From: Dehalococcoidia bacterium
GTDB taxonomy: Bacteria; Chloroflexota; Dehalococcoidia; Lucifugimonadales; UBA826
Direction of reading: 5' to 3'
Assembly: GCA_029936675.1 (NCBI GenBank)
Contig: JAPYSB010000007.1
Coordinates: 1 to 64,000 of the forward strand
Length of the DNA: 64,000 bases
Of this stretch, positions 28,327 to 37,275 are shown piece after piece. Positions within the stretch are counted from its first letter, which is position 1; every line of letters begins with the position of its first letter. The notes beneath the pieces are model-generated. The model searched no databases. It was given only the letters and a program-made list of their open reading frames with translations, and was not told the origin of the DNA. Both the position numbers and the translations under genes were made by a program.

Positions 28327-28581
28327 CTAGTCCTCTACACCCTTATCCCGTAGGTAATCGATGGCTGCCTGAACCGTAGTTATTGATTCGGCGTCTTCGT
28401 CAGATATTTCTATTTCAATATCATCAGAACTAAATTCTTCCTCAAAAGCCATTATCAATTCAACCAAGTCAAGTGAATCTGCGTTCAAATCATCTGTAAA
28501 CGAAGCTCCAGGCAAAACTTCAGCCTCATCTACACTTAATTTTTCTGCTACAACAGCTTGAACTTTTTCAAGTAGCGACAT
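28327..28581 (-). CDS. acpP: Acyl carrier protein
   Basis: 84 aa; phosphopantetheine site [20 protein letters not shown]. Confidence 0.96.
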   Translation of the reverse strand: MSLLEKVQAVVAEKLSVDEAEVLPGASFTDDLNADSLDLVELIMAFEEEFSSDDIEIEISDEDAESITTVQAAIDYLRDKGVED

Positions 28582-28609
28582 TTGATGCCTCCATTTTATT
28601 TATTACGTT

Positions 28610-29041
28610 CTAAACAGTGATACCAACTTTCATATAAGACCCAAGAACCCCATTGACAAAGCTAGGAGAATTTTCTGACCCAAATCTTTTTGCCAGCTCC
28701 ACGGCTTCGTTAAGCACCGCCTTTTCAGGAACTTTGTCTTTACACCATACTAATTCTGCAATTGCCATTCGAAGAATATTGCGATCCACTATTGCTATTT
28801 GCATCAAAGGCCAATCTGGAGCTAACTCACTGATTATAGTATCGATTGAGGCGAAGTTTTCAAGTACATTTGCAACTATGTCACCAGCAAATATGTGAAA
28901 GTTATTTTCAAATTCATATCGGTTAAAACCCCTTTCAAGAACCTCCATTGCATCATGACCTACAGAGTCATATTCGCACAAAGCTTGCAGACCCAACACT
29001 CTGGCTTCTCTTCTACTATAGATACGGGATTTATATTCCAT
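28610..29041 (-). CDS. nusB: Transcription antitermination protein NusB
   Basis: SRREARVLGLQALCEYD, NEAVELAKRFGSENSPSFVNGVLG. Confidence 0.93.
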   Translation of the reverse strand: MEYKSRIYSRREARVLGLQALCEYDSVGHDAMEVLERGFNRYEFENNFHIFAGDIVANVLENFASIDTIISELAPDWPLMQIAIVDRNILRMAIAELVWCKDKVPEKAVLNEAVELAKRFGSENSPSFVNGVLGSYMKVGITV

Positions 29042-29060
29042 TTCAACTACGAGTTCTTCG

Positions 29061-30011
29061 CTAATTCCTACTAATTGCTACAATAGACTCTATATCATTG
29101 ATACTAGATACATTCGCAGCTCTATCAATCTTTTTTACCATTCCCCCTAAAGCCCGCCCTGGTCCTATCTCGAGAAAATTTGTTATACCTGACTTTATCA
29201 TGAAGTCAACAGATTTTTTCCATTGCACACACCCTGAGATTTGAGTTATCAATTCTCCTTTTATTTCATCACCTGTTTGGAGGGGGTTCCCTGTACAATT
29301 GGCTACAATAGGGACTTCTGGATCATTGAATTTCAGCCCATCGATGAATTCCATAAGGCCAGCTTTCGCAGGCTCCATTAACCCAGAATGAAAAGCCCCT
29401 CCAACTTTCAAAGGAATTACTTTTTTCGCTCCCCTAGCATTTGCCATATCCATAGCTCTAGCTACAGCAATTTTTCCCCCACTTATCACGATTTGTTCTT
29501 GAGTGTTGATATTTGATATATATACGCCAGATTCCCTCGCTATTTCCTGTAACACCATTTCATCCAACCCCAAAATTGCGGCCATAGTCCCCGGGTTTGA
29601 ATCGCAAGCATTTTGCATCAGTTCCCCTCGTTCTTGAACTAGCAAAGCCGTGTCCATAACTGACAAAACTCCTGACGCCGCAAGAGCCGTATACTCGCCA
29701 AGGCTATGTCCTGCCATTAGGTATGGAACAGGCATGAATTCTTGCGTAATATTTTCTTTCATCGCTTCCATACAAGCCAAACTCACTGCCATGATTCCGG
29801 GTTGGGCATTCTTGGTCTCCCGCAAATCATCTTCCGAACCTTCAAACATGATTTTAGATAGAGGCCTACCTAAAGCTTCATCGACCATCTCAAACACTTG
29901 CCTGCCGGAGTCCGAACCTTCGTAAAGCTCCAACCCCATTCCGACAGATTGAGCACCCTGACCAGGGAATAGAAAAGCTGTCTTGGAATTTCTTGCAAAG
30001 GTGAGTGTCAT
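29061..30011 (-). CDS. fabD: Malonyl CoA-acyl carrier protein transacylase
   Basis: AFLFPGQGAQSVGMG, GHSLGEYTALAASG, GGAFHSGLM. Confidence 0.97.
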   Translation of the reverse strand: MTLTFARNSKTAFLFPGQGAQSVGMGLELYEGSDSGRQVFEMVDEALGRPLSKIMFEGSEDDLRETKNAQPGIMAVSLACMEAMKENITQEFMPVPYLMAGHSLGEYTALAASGVLSVMDTALLVQERGELMQNACDSNPGTMAAILGLDEMVLQEIARESGVYISNINTQEQIVISGGKIAVARAMDMANARGAKKVIPLKVGGAFHSGLMEPAKAGLMEFIDGLKFNDPEVPIVANCTGNPLQTGDEIKGELITQISGCVQWKKSVDFMIKSGITNFLEIGPGRALGGMVKKIDRAANVSSINDIESIVAISRN

Positions 30012-30044
30012 ATTAATGTCCTTTAGTAAGCTACGCCCGAGATC

Positions 30045-30236
30045 TTATACAACTGTTTGATCAGAGTTGGTCACGTTACGGCCATTATAAGTGCCACAGC
30101 TCAAGCATGCCCTGTGGGGCATGCGAGGAAGATGACACTGAGGGCAATTAGAAAGTGAGGCAGGTTTTATAGCATTATGAGCATTCCGGCCGCCTTTTCT
30201 TTTCCTGGAGTGTTTTTTCTTGGGTAGTGGTGGCAT
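30045..30236 (-). CDS. rpmF: 50S ribosomal protein L32
   Basis: MPPLPKKKHSRKRKGGRNAHNAIKPASLSNCPQCHLPRMPHRACLSCGTYNGR. Confidence 0.97.
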   Translation of the reverse strand: MPPLPKKKHSRKRKGGRNAHNAIKPASLSNCPQCHLPRMPHRACLSCGTYNGRNVTNSDQTVV

Positions 30237-30253
30237 GTTAGTTCCCTTGTTTA

Positions 30254-30799
30254 TTATTCCGTTGGCCTAAAAGACTCTAATAGAGCAGCCAATTTAGTAT
30301 TTTTTTTGTTATTTCTGCAATTACATTTTTCTTCATTGAGGTTTATACCGCAATCTATGCACAACCCTTTACAATGTTCCTTGCATTTAGAATTGATAGA
30401 TGCGTGCAATGAAGTATATTGGCACACCGCATCAGATAAATCCAATACATTATCTTCTCCGATATAAAAATTGTCTTCACCAATTCCTTCTAATTCATTT
30501 CTTTCACCAGTAACTAAATTAAACAACGGGAAGTACTCTTCCTCTATCGCTAAACCTAAGGGTTCAATATATTGGTCTAGACAATTCCCGCATTGCCTAC
30601 CGATTTTAGCCGACAAACAAGCACTTACCCATACTCCTACATCAGTTTTGGTAAGTAAAACTGAACCATCAACATCGCACTTAAATTCAGACCGACCCAT
30701 TTTGATGGTACCGCTTACACTTTCTAACTTTTTGTTACCACTACTCGCCTTTAGCAAGGTAGCTACTTTAAAGTCCATAGCACGCCTCATGGTGTCCAT
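30254..30799 (-). CDS. DUF177 / YceD family protein
   Basis: CLDQYIEPLGLAIEEEYFPLF, CKEHCKGLCIDCGINLNEEKCNC; adjacent to rpmF. Confidence 0.88.
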   Translation of the reverse strand: MDTMRRAMDFKVATLLKASSGNKKLESVSGTIKMGRSEFKCDVDGSVLLTKTDVGVWVSACLSAKIGRQCGNCLDQYIEPLGLAIEEEYFPLFNLVTGERNELEGIGEDNFYIGEDNVLDLSDAVCQYTSLHASINSKCKEHCKGLCIDCGINLNEEKCNCRNNKKNTKLAALLESFRPTE

Positions 30800-30940
30800 T
30801 CAAAGAAATAATTCAAACAAACACTATATCTTTGGCAAGGGAACTCGGTCAACCAGAATACAAGCTATTTTCAATCAATTATTTAACACTTAATGTATTT
30901 AGAATAAAAGTGTTTGAAAATCCGTTAAGGTTAGATTACA

Positions 30941-32494
30941 TTGACTGAAGTAACAAAAATATCCCATGGAACCTACCAACTACCCGATGAAAAAGGCAAA
31001 ACAATGACATCTCCAGAAAAAACCTATGACGTAGTGATAGTGGGGGCGGGAAACGCCGCCTTAACTTCAGCACTATCTGCGGCATCAAAAGGTGCGAAAG
31101 TGGCAATTCTCGAAAAAGCCCCTGAACACCTACGAGGAGGTAATTCTTATTTCACAGGTGGGCTTTTCCGATTTGCATACAATGGGATAGAAGATATTTC
31201 AAAGTTATTACCTGAAATAACATCAGAAGAAAAACAAAATATAGATGTGGGATCTTACAATGAATCTGAATTTTATTCTGATGTTATGAGGGTTACTGAA
31301 GGTTTGTCAGACCCTTCCTTACTTCAAATACTAACATCTCAATCATTCCTCACCATGCTATGGATGCGAAATCAGGGGGTCCCATGGATACTTGCCTACG
31401 GCAGACAAGCTTTTAAACATGAGGGTAAACAAAAATTCTGGGGAGGATTGATTGTAGAAGCAGTCGGTGGAGGTAAGGGATTGTCCGATAGGCTTTTTGA
31501 ATTGGTTGAACGAAACAATATCGAAGTACTGTATCAAACTAGCGGCACAGATTTATCGGTCGATCAACAAGGACACATCGAAGGAGTAATTGCAAAATCA
31601 AAATCTGGATACGAGAAAATCTCCTGTAAATCAGTTGTGCTTGCTTGTGGAGGCTTTGAAGCAAACTCAGAGATGCGAACCAGATATTTAGGACCAGGTT
31701 GGGAACTAGCAAAGGTTAGAGGAACCCAATATAACACCGGTGATGGTATAAATATGGCTCTCCGAATCGGGGCACAATCTCACGGGCACTGGAGTGGGTG
31801 CCATGCGGTTGCTTGGGATTTAAATGCACCTCCTCACGGTGATAGAAATGTGGGAGACCTTTTTCAAAAACACTCTTACCCATTTGGACTGATAGTAAAT
31901 GTTGAAGGAGAAAGATTTGTCGATGAAGGTGCGGATTTGAGAAATTACACCTATGCAAAATACGGCCGCGAAATATTAAAACAACCTCAAAGGGTTGCCT
32001 TTCAACTTTTTGACCAAAAGACTAAACATCTATTAAGAGATGAATATTTTATTCCCCAAATGACGATGGCGGAAGCTGAAACAATAGAAGAATTGGCTGT
32101 CGGGTTAGACATTAACCCTGGACAGTTACAAATAACTGTCCAGGAATTCAATGGGGCAGTCCAAGACGGTGATTTTAATCCTACCGCTCTTGACGGGAAG
32201 CACACTGAGGGAATTACCCCCCCAAAGTCCAACTGGGCGCAAAAATTAGATAAACCTCCTTATTTAGGGTATGCAGTAACCTGTGGAATAACATTTACAT
32301 TTGGTGGTCTGAAAATAGATACGAACACACAAGTCCAAGACAATTCTGATATGCCCATACCTGGGCTTTACGCTGCAGGGGAACTCACTGGAGGGTTGTT
32401 TTACAACAACTATCCTGGAGGATCCGGTCTAATGTCCGGCGCAGTATTTGGGAAAATAGCCGGTGAGAATGCCGCAAAGGAAGCCTTAATTTAG
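30941..32494 (+). CDS. FAD-dependent flavoprotein, tricarballylate dehydrogenase (TcuA)-like
   Basis: DVVIVGAGNAALTSALSAASKGAKVAILEKAP, GLYAAGELTGGLFYNNYPGGSGLMSGAVFG. Confidence 0.85.
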   Translation: MTEVTKISHGTYQLPDEKGKTMTSPEKTYDVVIVGAGNAALTSALSAASKGAKVAILEKAPEHLRGGNSYFTGGLFRFAYNGIEDISKLLPEITSEEKQNIDVGSYNESEFYSDVMRVTEGLSDPSLLQILTSQSFLTMLWMRNQGVPWILAYGRQAFKHEGKQKFWGGLIVEAVGGGKGLSDRLFELVERNNIEVLYQTSGTDLSVDQQGHIEGVIAKSKSGYEKISCKSVVLACGGFEANSEMRTRYLGPGWELAKVRGTQYNTGDGINMALRIGAQSHGHWSGCHAVAWDLNAPPHGDRNVGDLFQKHSYPFGLIVNVEGERFVDEGADLRNYTYAKYGREILKQPQRVAFQLFDQKTKHLLRDEYFIPQMTMAEAETIEELAVGLDINPGQLQITVQEFNGAVQDGDFNPTALDGKHTEGITPPKSNWAQKLDKPPYLGYAVTCGITFTFGGLKIDTNTQVQDNSDMPIPGLYAAGELTGGLFYNNYPGGSGLMSGAVFGKIAGENAAKEALI

Positions 32495-32599
32495 AGTATT
32501 CTTGACCAAATTCACATATAAATCTAAAGTATGGGTTCTTGCTACGATAATAAAACTATCGATTGACCTAGATTAGTCAATATAGGGGAGAATCTCATA

Positions 32600-33487
32600 A
32601 TGCCATACGGTAGTGGGGACTATACATACGAAGTCGATCAAGACTGGGGCAGGTTGCCAGAGGGGTACGAATTCAATCAGGTGGCAGGGGTAGCGGTGGA
32701 TAAGGAAGATAATGTCTACCTTTATAACCGAAGTGAACATCAGGTCATGATATTTAAAAAAAATGGGGATTTTTTAAAATCCTGGGATGTTAAATTTTCC
32801 AATCCTCATGGCATGCATATAGGACCAGATGGGAATTTTTATTTTGCTGACCGTGATGCCCATGTCGTCCTTAAATACAGTCCAGACCAAACACTTCTAC
32901 TTACTCTCGGCACCTACAATGTTGAATCAAATACCGGCTACAGTGGAAATCTGATGGTAGTTCCGCACCCGGCTGGACCCTTTAATCTGCCGACGGGGGT
33001 AGTTGTCGCCGACGACGGTAATATTTTCGTGTCGGATGGTTACGGAAATTGTAGATTCCATAAGTTCTCCCCTGATGGAGCATTACTAGATACTTGGGGT
33101 GAAGCTGGAAAAGATAACCCCATGGATTTTCATCTTCCCCATGGAATAGCCCTAAACAAAGATGGATTACTAGCAATCTGTGACCGCGAAAACCACAGAA
33201 TCCAATTTACCGATCAAGATGGGGAATTCATGTTTATTTGGGATGGATTCTTACAACCAACCGATATAGCCTTCGGACCAGATGGAGAAGCATACGTATC
33301 GGAATTGCAACACAGAATTTCAATATTAGATGCAGAAGGAAATTTGATAAGCCGGTGGGCAGATGAGAGTAGCTCATCCGCGGGTCATTTCATTGCCCCT
33401 CACGGGATCGCTGTGGACTCTTCGAAGGATATCTATGTTGGAGAGGTTTTGGAAGGAAGGCGAATACAAAAATTTATTAGGCAATAA
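32600..33487 (+). CDS. NHL-repeat beta-propeller protein
   Basis: Repeated NHL blades (VAVDKEDNVYLYNR, IALNKDGLLAICDRENHRIQ, HGIAVDSSKDIYVGEV). Confidence 0.88.
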   Translation: MPYGSGDYTYEVDQDWGRLPEGYEFNQVAGVAVDKEDNVYLYNRSEHQVMIFKKNGDFLKSWDVKFSNPHGMHIGPDGNFYFADRDAHVVLKYSPDQTLLLTLGTYNVESNTGYSGNLMVVPHPAGPFNLPTGVVVADDGNIFVSDGYGNCRFHKFSPDGALLDTWGEAGKDNPMDFHLPHGIALNKDGLLAICDRENHRIQFTDQDGEFMFIWDGFLQPTDIAFGPDGEAYVSELQHRISILDAEGNLISRWADESSSSAGHFIAPHGIAVDSSKDIYVGEVLEGRRIQKFIRQ

Positions 33488-33519
33488 TCAAAAAGTAAAA
33501 ATAATCTAGGAGATATTAA

Positions 33520-35163
33520 ATGAACGGTGACCAATTAATGGCCAGTTTACTGAAGAAAGAAGGAACTGAATGGATTTCCTGTTTCCCGGCTCAAACCTTG
33601 ATTGAGGCTTGCTCACAGGAAGGAATCAGACCTATCCTCTGCAGACAAGAACGAGCTGGGGTAAATATGGCCGACGCATACAGTCGGATCCACAATGGTA
33701 ACAAGATCGGGGTCTTTACCATGCAACATGGTCCAGGCGCAGAGAATGCATTTGGAGGAGTAGCACAAGCTTATGCTGATAATGTACCCATGCTACTGAT
33801 ACCAGGGGGATCTACTGAAAGAAGAGTAGGGGTTCATCCTGGATTTGACGCAATCCCAAACTATCAACATATAACTAAATGGGCAGGCCGTATAAACACA
33901 ATCGAACGCATACCAGAAATGGTTAGCCAAGCATTCACCCATTTGAGAAATGGAAGACCTGGTCCTGTATTACTCGAATTGCCAGGTGATGTTGCCCATG
34001 CTGAAGTTCCAGCAGGTATAGAAGAATACCAACCCAGTCGGTCATATAAATCATATGCAGCAAATGAGGATGTGAGGGATATAGTCACCGCTTTGCTAAA
34101 GGCAGAAGCACCCGTTATAAACGCAGGCCAAGGCACATTGTATGCCGAAGCCACAGACGAACTAATAGAATTTGCCGAGTTAGTCAATGTTCCGGTCATG
34201 ACTACCCTCGCTGGTAAAAGTGCCTATCCAGAAGATCACGCCTTAGCATTAGGCACTGGAGGCAATACGGGCACCTTAATGGTTGACAGATTCCTCCAAA
34301 ACACAGATTTCGTTTTGGGAATAGGAACTAGTTTCGCAATATCAAACTTCACTGCACCAATGCCACCAGGGGCCACCAAAGCACAAATTACCAACACCGC
34401 TGAGGACATTAACAGAGACTACCGTGTCGAATACGGTGCGGTCGGTGATGCTAAATTAGTTTTACAGCAATTGATTGAGGAAGCAAAATCTCAGCTAGGT
34501 GAGCATGGCAGAGGTGATGTGCACGGGGTAAAAGAAAAGATATCGATAATAAAAGACGAATTCATGAAAGAATGGGGACCAAGATTAAATTCAGATGAGA
34601 CCCCTATGAGCCCATACCGAGTATTCAATGAGATGATGAAGGCCATCGATCCTAGAAATGCTATAGTCACTCATGACTCTGGGTATCCTAGAAATCAGCT
34701 TGTTCCATTTTGGCCGGCTCTCACTCCCCGCTCCTATATCGGTTGGGGTAAGTCAACACAACTGGGGTACGGCTTAGGGTTAGCGCTTGGCGCCAAAGTT
34801 GCAGCACCGGATAAGATAGTCATAAATGTTATGGGAGACGCTGCATTTGGTATGTCAGGTTTGGATATAGAGACTGCTAGTCGATCCGGACTTGGAACAA
34901 TAACGATCGTATTGAATAATGGTGTCATGACACACTATTACGACCACTTTCCACACGCTACTGAGAATTGGAAGAGTAATGAATTAGGCGGTATATATTC
35001 CGATACCGCAAAAAGTCTGGGAGCACATGGTGAGCGAATACATAATCCGGATGAAATAGGTCAGGCAATGACAAGAGCTGTAGAAGCTGCTAAGGGTGGG
35101 CAACCTGTACTACTGGAAATGATTACCAAAGAAGAAGAAACTATCTCAACCTATGGAAGATAG
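33520..35163 (+). CDS. Thiamine pyrophosphate-dependent enzyme (acetolactate synthase large subunit-like)
   Basis: RQERAGVNMADAYSRI, HGPGAENAFGGVAQA, NVMGDAAFGMSGLDIETASRSGLGTITIVLNN. Confidence 0.9.
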   Translation: MNGDQLMASLLKKEGTEWISCFPAQTLIEACSQEGIRPILCRQERAGVNMADAYSRIHNGNKIGVFTMQHGPGAENAFGGVAQAYADNVPMLLIPGGSTERRVGVHPGFDAIPNYQHITKWAGRINTIERIPEMVSQAFTHLRNGRPGPVLLELPGDVAHAEVPAGIEEYQPSRSYKSYAANEDVRDIVTALLKAEAPVINAGQGTLYAEATDELIEFAELVNVPVMTTLAGKSAYPEDHALALGTGGNTGTLMVDRFLQNTDFVLGIGTSFAISNFTAPMPPGATKAQITNTAEDINRDYRVEYGAVGDAKLVLQQLIEEAKSQLGEHGRGDVHGVKEKISIIKDEFMKEWGPRLNSDETPMSPYRVFNEMMKAIDPRNAIVTHDSGYPRNQLVPFWPALTPRSYIGWGKSTQLGYGLGLALGAKVAAPDKIVINVMGDAAFGMSGLDIETASRSGLGTITIVLNNGVMTHYYDHFPHATENWKSNELGGIYSDTAKSLGAHGERIHNPDEIGQAMTRAVEAAKGGQPVLLEMITKEEETISTYGR

Positions 35164-35197
35164 ACGATAGGATTCTGTGTACACACTGATTTTTATT

Positions 35198-36115
35198 CTA
35201 TATTGTCGCCGTGTACACAGAATTCATAGCTAATGGTCTGAATTTGCGTTTGTATTGCCTCAACCCATCAATATTTAGATCGCTGGCGTCATTGACCAAC
35301 TTGTAATCCCTTAACATCCCAAAAGTTTTCCACCTAAGATATTCCGATAACCCATCAATTCCTATCACAGTCTTTGCCACAAAAAAGCAGGCCGTATTTT
35401 GGTTTATAGGGCCAGCCATAGAAAACCCAACCAATTTTTTCTCTACCTCCACCCCCCAAGCCATTAAATCTCCTGTATCAAAATCACCAATGGAATTAAG
35501 GGCAGCTCGTGTATAGCCCCAATCCAACAGAAATTTATTTTTCCTCCCTTGAAGGGAACGCCATTTCCCCAGCATTTCCAAGGCTGCAGGCACATCGTTT
35601 TTTTCCATTTGAAAAAATATGGGATTTTTTCTGGTTGCCCTATTAATTTTCTTTCTAATATCCCTAAACATTCCGCCTTCTAAACGAAAGACCACATTTG
35701 GATCATAAAGATATTCATTCTCTCTCTTTTCAATATGGATATCATCCCTAAATATATTTCGGAGATGTAAAACGTCTGAAGAATCAACCCACAAAATTCG
35801 CATTTCTGATTGATTCAGAGAATCCTTAACGCGTGAAAGATAAGTCTTTGTTTCCGAAGTCAAAGTGGAGGGGGGTATAACGAGGTCAATTCGATTAGAG
35901 TTTTTCCCAGTTATATGTTGGAACAAGAAAAATGAGTCTCCTTTTCGAGTCAGGTAGAGAGGCCTTCCAGGCGGTAAGCTATAGCAAGCAAGGTAGGGAG
36001 CAAAATAAACCCAGGCATTTCTTTCTATTTTGTTGAATATTGCCCTCAGCGAAGCAATATCAAAAATTGTTAAAATTTTGTAATTGTCTGATATATCTTG
36101 AAATAATTTCCTCAG
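35198..36115 (-). CDS. DUF2156 (LPG synthase C-terminal-like, GNAT-fold) protein; probable CTG start
   Basis: EYLYDPNVVFRLEGGMFRDIRKKINRATRKNP, VNDASDLNIDGLRQYKRKFRPL; frame open upstream to CTG at 36115 with AAGGAG 8 nt before; track ORF begins at 35926. Confidence 0.75.
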   Translation of the reverse strand: MRKLFQDISDNYKILTIFDIASLRAIFNKIERNAWVYFAPYLACYSLPPGRPLYLTRKGDSFFLFQHITGKNSNRIDLVIPPSTLTSETKTYLSRVKDSLNQSEMRILWVDSSDVLHLRNIFRDDIHIEKRENEYLYDPNVVFRLEGGMFRDIRKKINRATRKNPIFFQMEKNDVPAALEMLGKWRSLQGRKNKFLLDWGYTRAALNSIGDFDTGDLMAWGVEVEKKLVGFSMAGPINQNTACFFVAKTVIGIDGLSEYLRWKTFGMLRDYKLVNDASDLNIDGLRQYKRKFRPLAMNSVYTATI

Positions 36116-37122
36116 CTTAAAGTCTCCTTGGAATTCGTATAAATGAGATTGCGGGGAGTCGGGTCTGAGGTTTTTAGATATCCAGATGAGAAAAATTTCC
36201 CCATCTTGCTTATCCCAGCATGCTTTTGTGCGCCGACGTATTCGTTGAAAGCGGGGATTAGTTCTTGAGGTGAGAGACCCATACTTGCTATATTTTTGAA
36301 CAAACGGGCATTTTCAGCTGGAATTAGATTCGAATAGGATACAAACCCTAAACCGTTCGTTCGTTCTTTTAACATCTCCGTACCAACGGAAATGAACCTC
36401 GTCAAACCCTCCACCGTATACGGTGGATCTGTAATAAATACATCCTGAGAATTTTTGTAACATGAGGGGATTTCCTCAATAAAATCGATTTTATTCAGGC
36501 GTATCTCAAAATTAAGTTTAAAGCTCATAGATTCAATGAAATTTAATATTCTCTCATCAATATCAAAAACGTTTAAGCTATTTATTTTTAATCCGAATTG
36601 TGTAGCAAAAAGAATCATGGCAAGTGAAGTCAAATCATCATCCCCTAATATTGCTATATCCCTTCCCTCTATTGAGTCATTTTGATGGAAATACATAAGC
36701 CTTTTAAAACACGTCAGGGAGGTCGCATGCGATTGATCAAGACTATAGTCAGGAGAAGGTCTTTGTTTCGTCAATTCATCGAATTGAGAGGCCAACCTGG
36801 TTACTGTATCTGAAACTTCATACTGCCAATGAAAGTCAGGGATCTTAGTGTCAAGTATTCCAATAGAACGCAAAAGCTTGATTCCCGTGTCTGTCAAGAT
36901 CGCACCCCCTTTCCTTGAAAGGAGTTTCCTTTTCTCTAATTCCCGGCGAGTTGCTGAGAGTGCCGGTACAGGTATGCCGGTCGCCCTCGAAATATCATGT
37001 ATAGGCACCGTTTCCCCTCTAAATATTTCCCTCATGATTAGCCTAACCCCCTGATATCCTTCCTGCAATCGGGAATCCACAGAAACTTGAATTAAAATTT
37101 CCTCGGCCTCGGACTTATCCAT
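36112..37122 (-). CDS. N(4)-bis(aminopropyl)spermidine synthase (BpsA)-like protein
   Basis: N-terminal winged-helix-like region, AILGDDDLTSLAMILFATQFG, DVFITDPPYTVEGLTRFI. Confidence 0.85.
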   Translation of the reverse strand: MDKSEAEEILIQVSVDSRLQEGYQGVRLIMREIFRGETVPIHDISRATGIPVPALSATRRELEKRKLLSRKGGAILTDTGIKLLRSIGILDTKIPDFHWQYEVSDTVTRLASQFDELTKQRPSPDYSLDQSHATSLTCFKRLMYFHQNDSIEGRDIAILGDDDLTSLAMILFATQFGLKINSLNVFDIDERILNFIESMSFKLNFEIRLNKIDFIEEIPSCYKNSQDVFITDPPYTVEGLTRFISVGTEMLKERTNGLGFVSYSNLIPAENARLFKNIASMGLSPQELIPAFNEYVGAQKHAGISKMGKFFSSGYLKTSDPTPRNLIYTNSKETLS

Positions 37123-37275
37123 AAATTACACATACCCCTCGATAATACTAATTTTATGCTGTCGGAATGATAAAACGTAATTCCACAGCTTGCTTCATCC
37201 ACAAATGACAAGTAATGGAAATGTTATACTCCGCCTCATCTTAGCGGTAAGTACGAAATTTAGGGAGAGCAAGTT

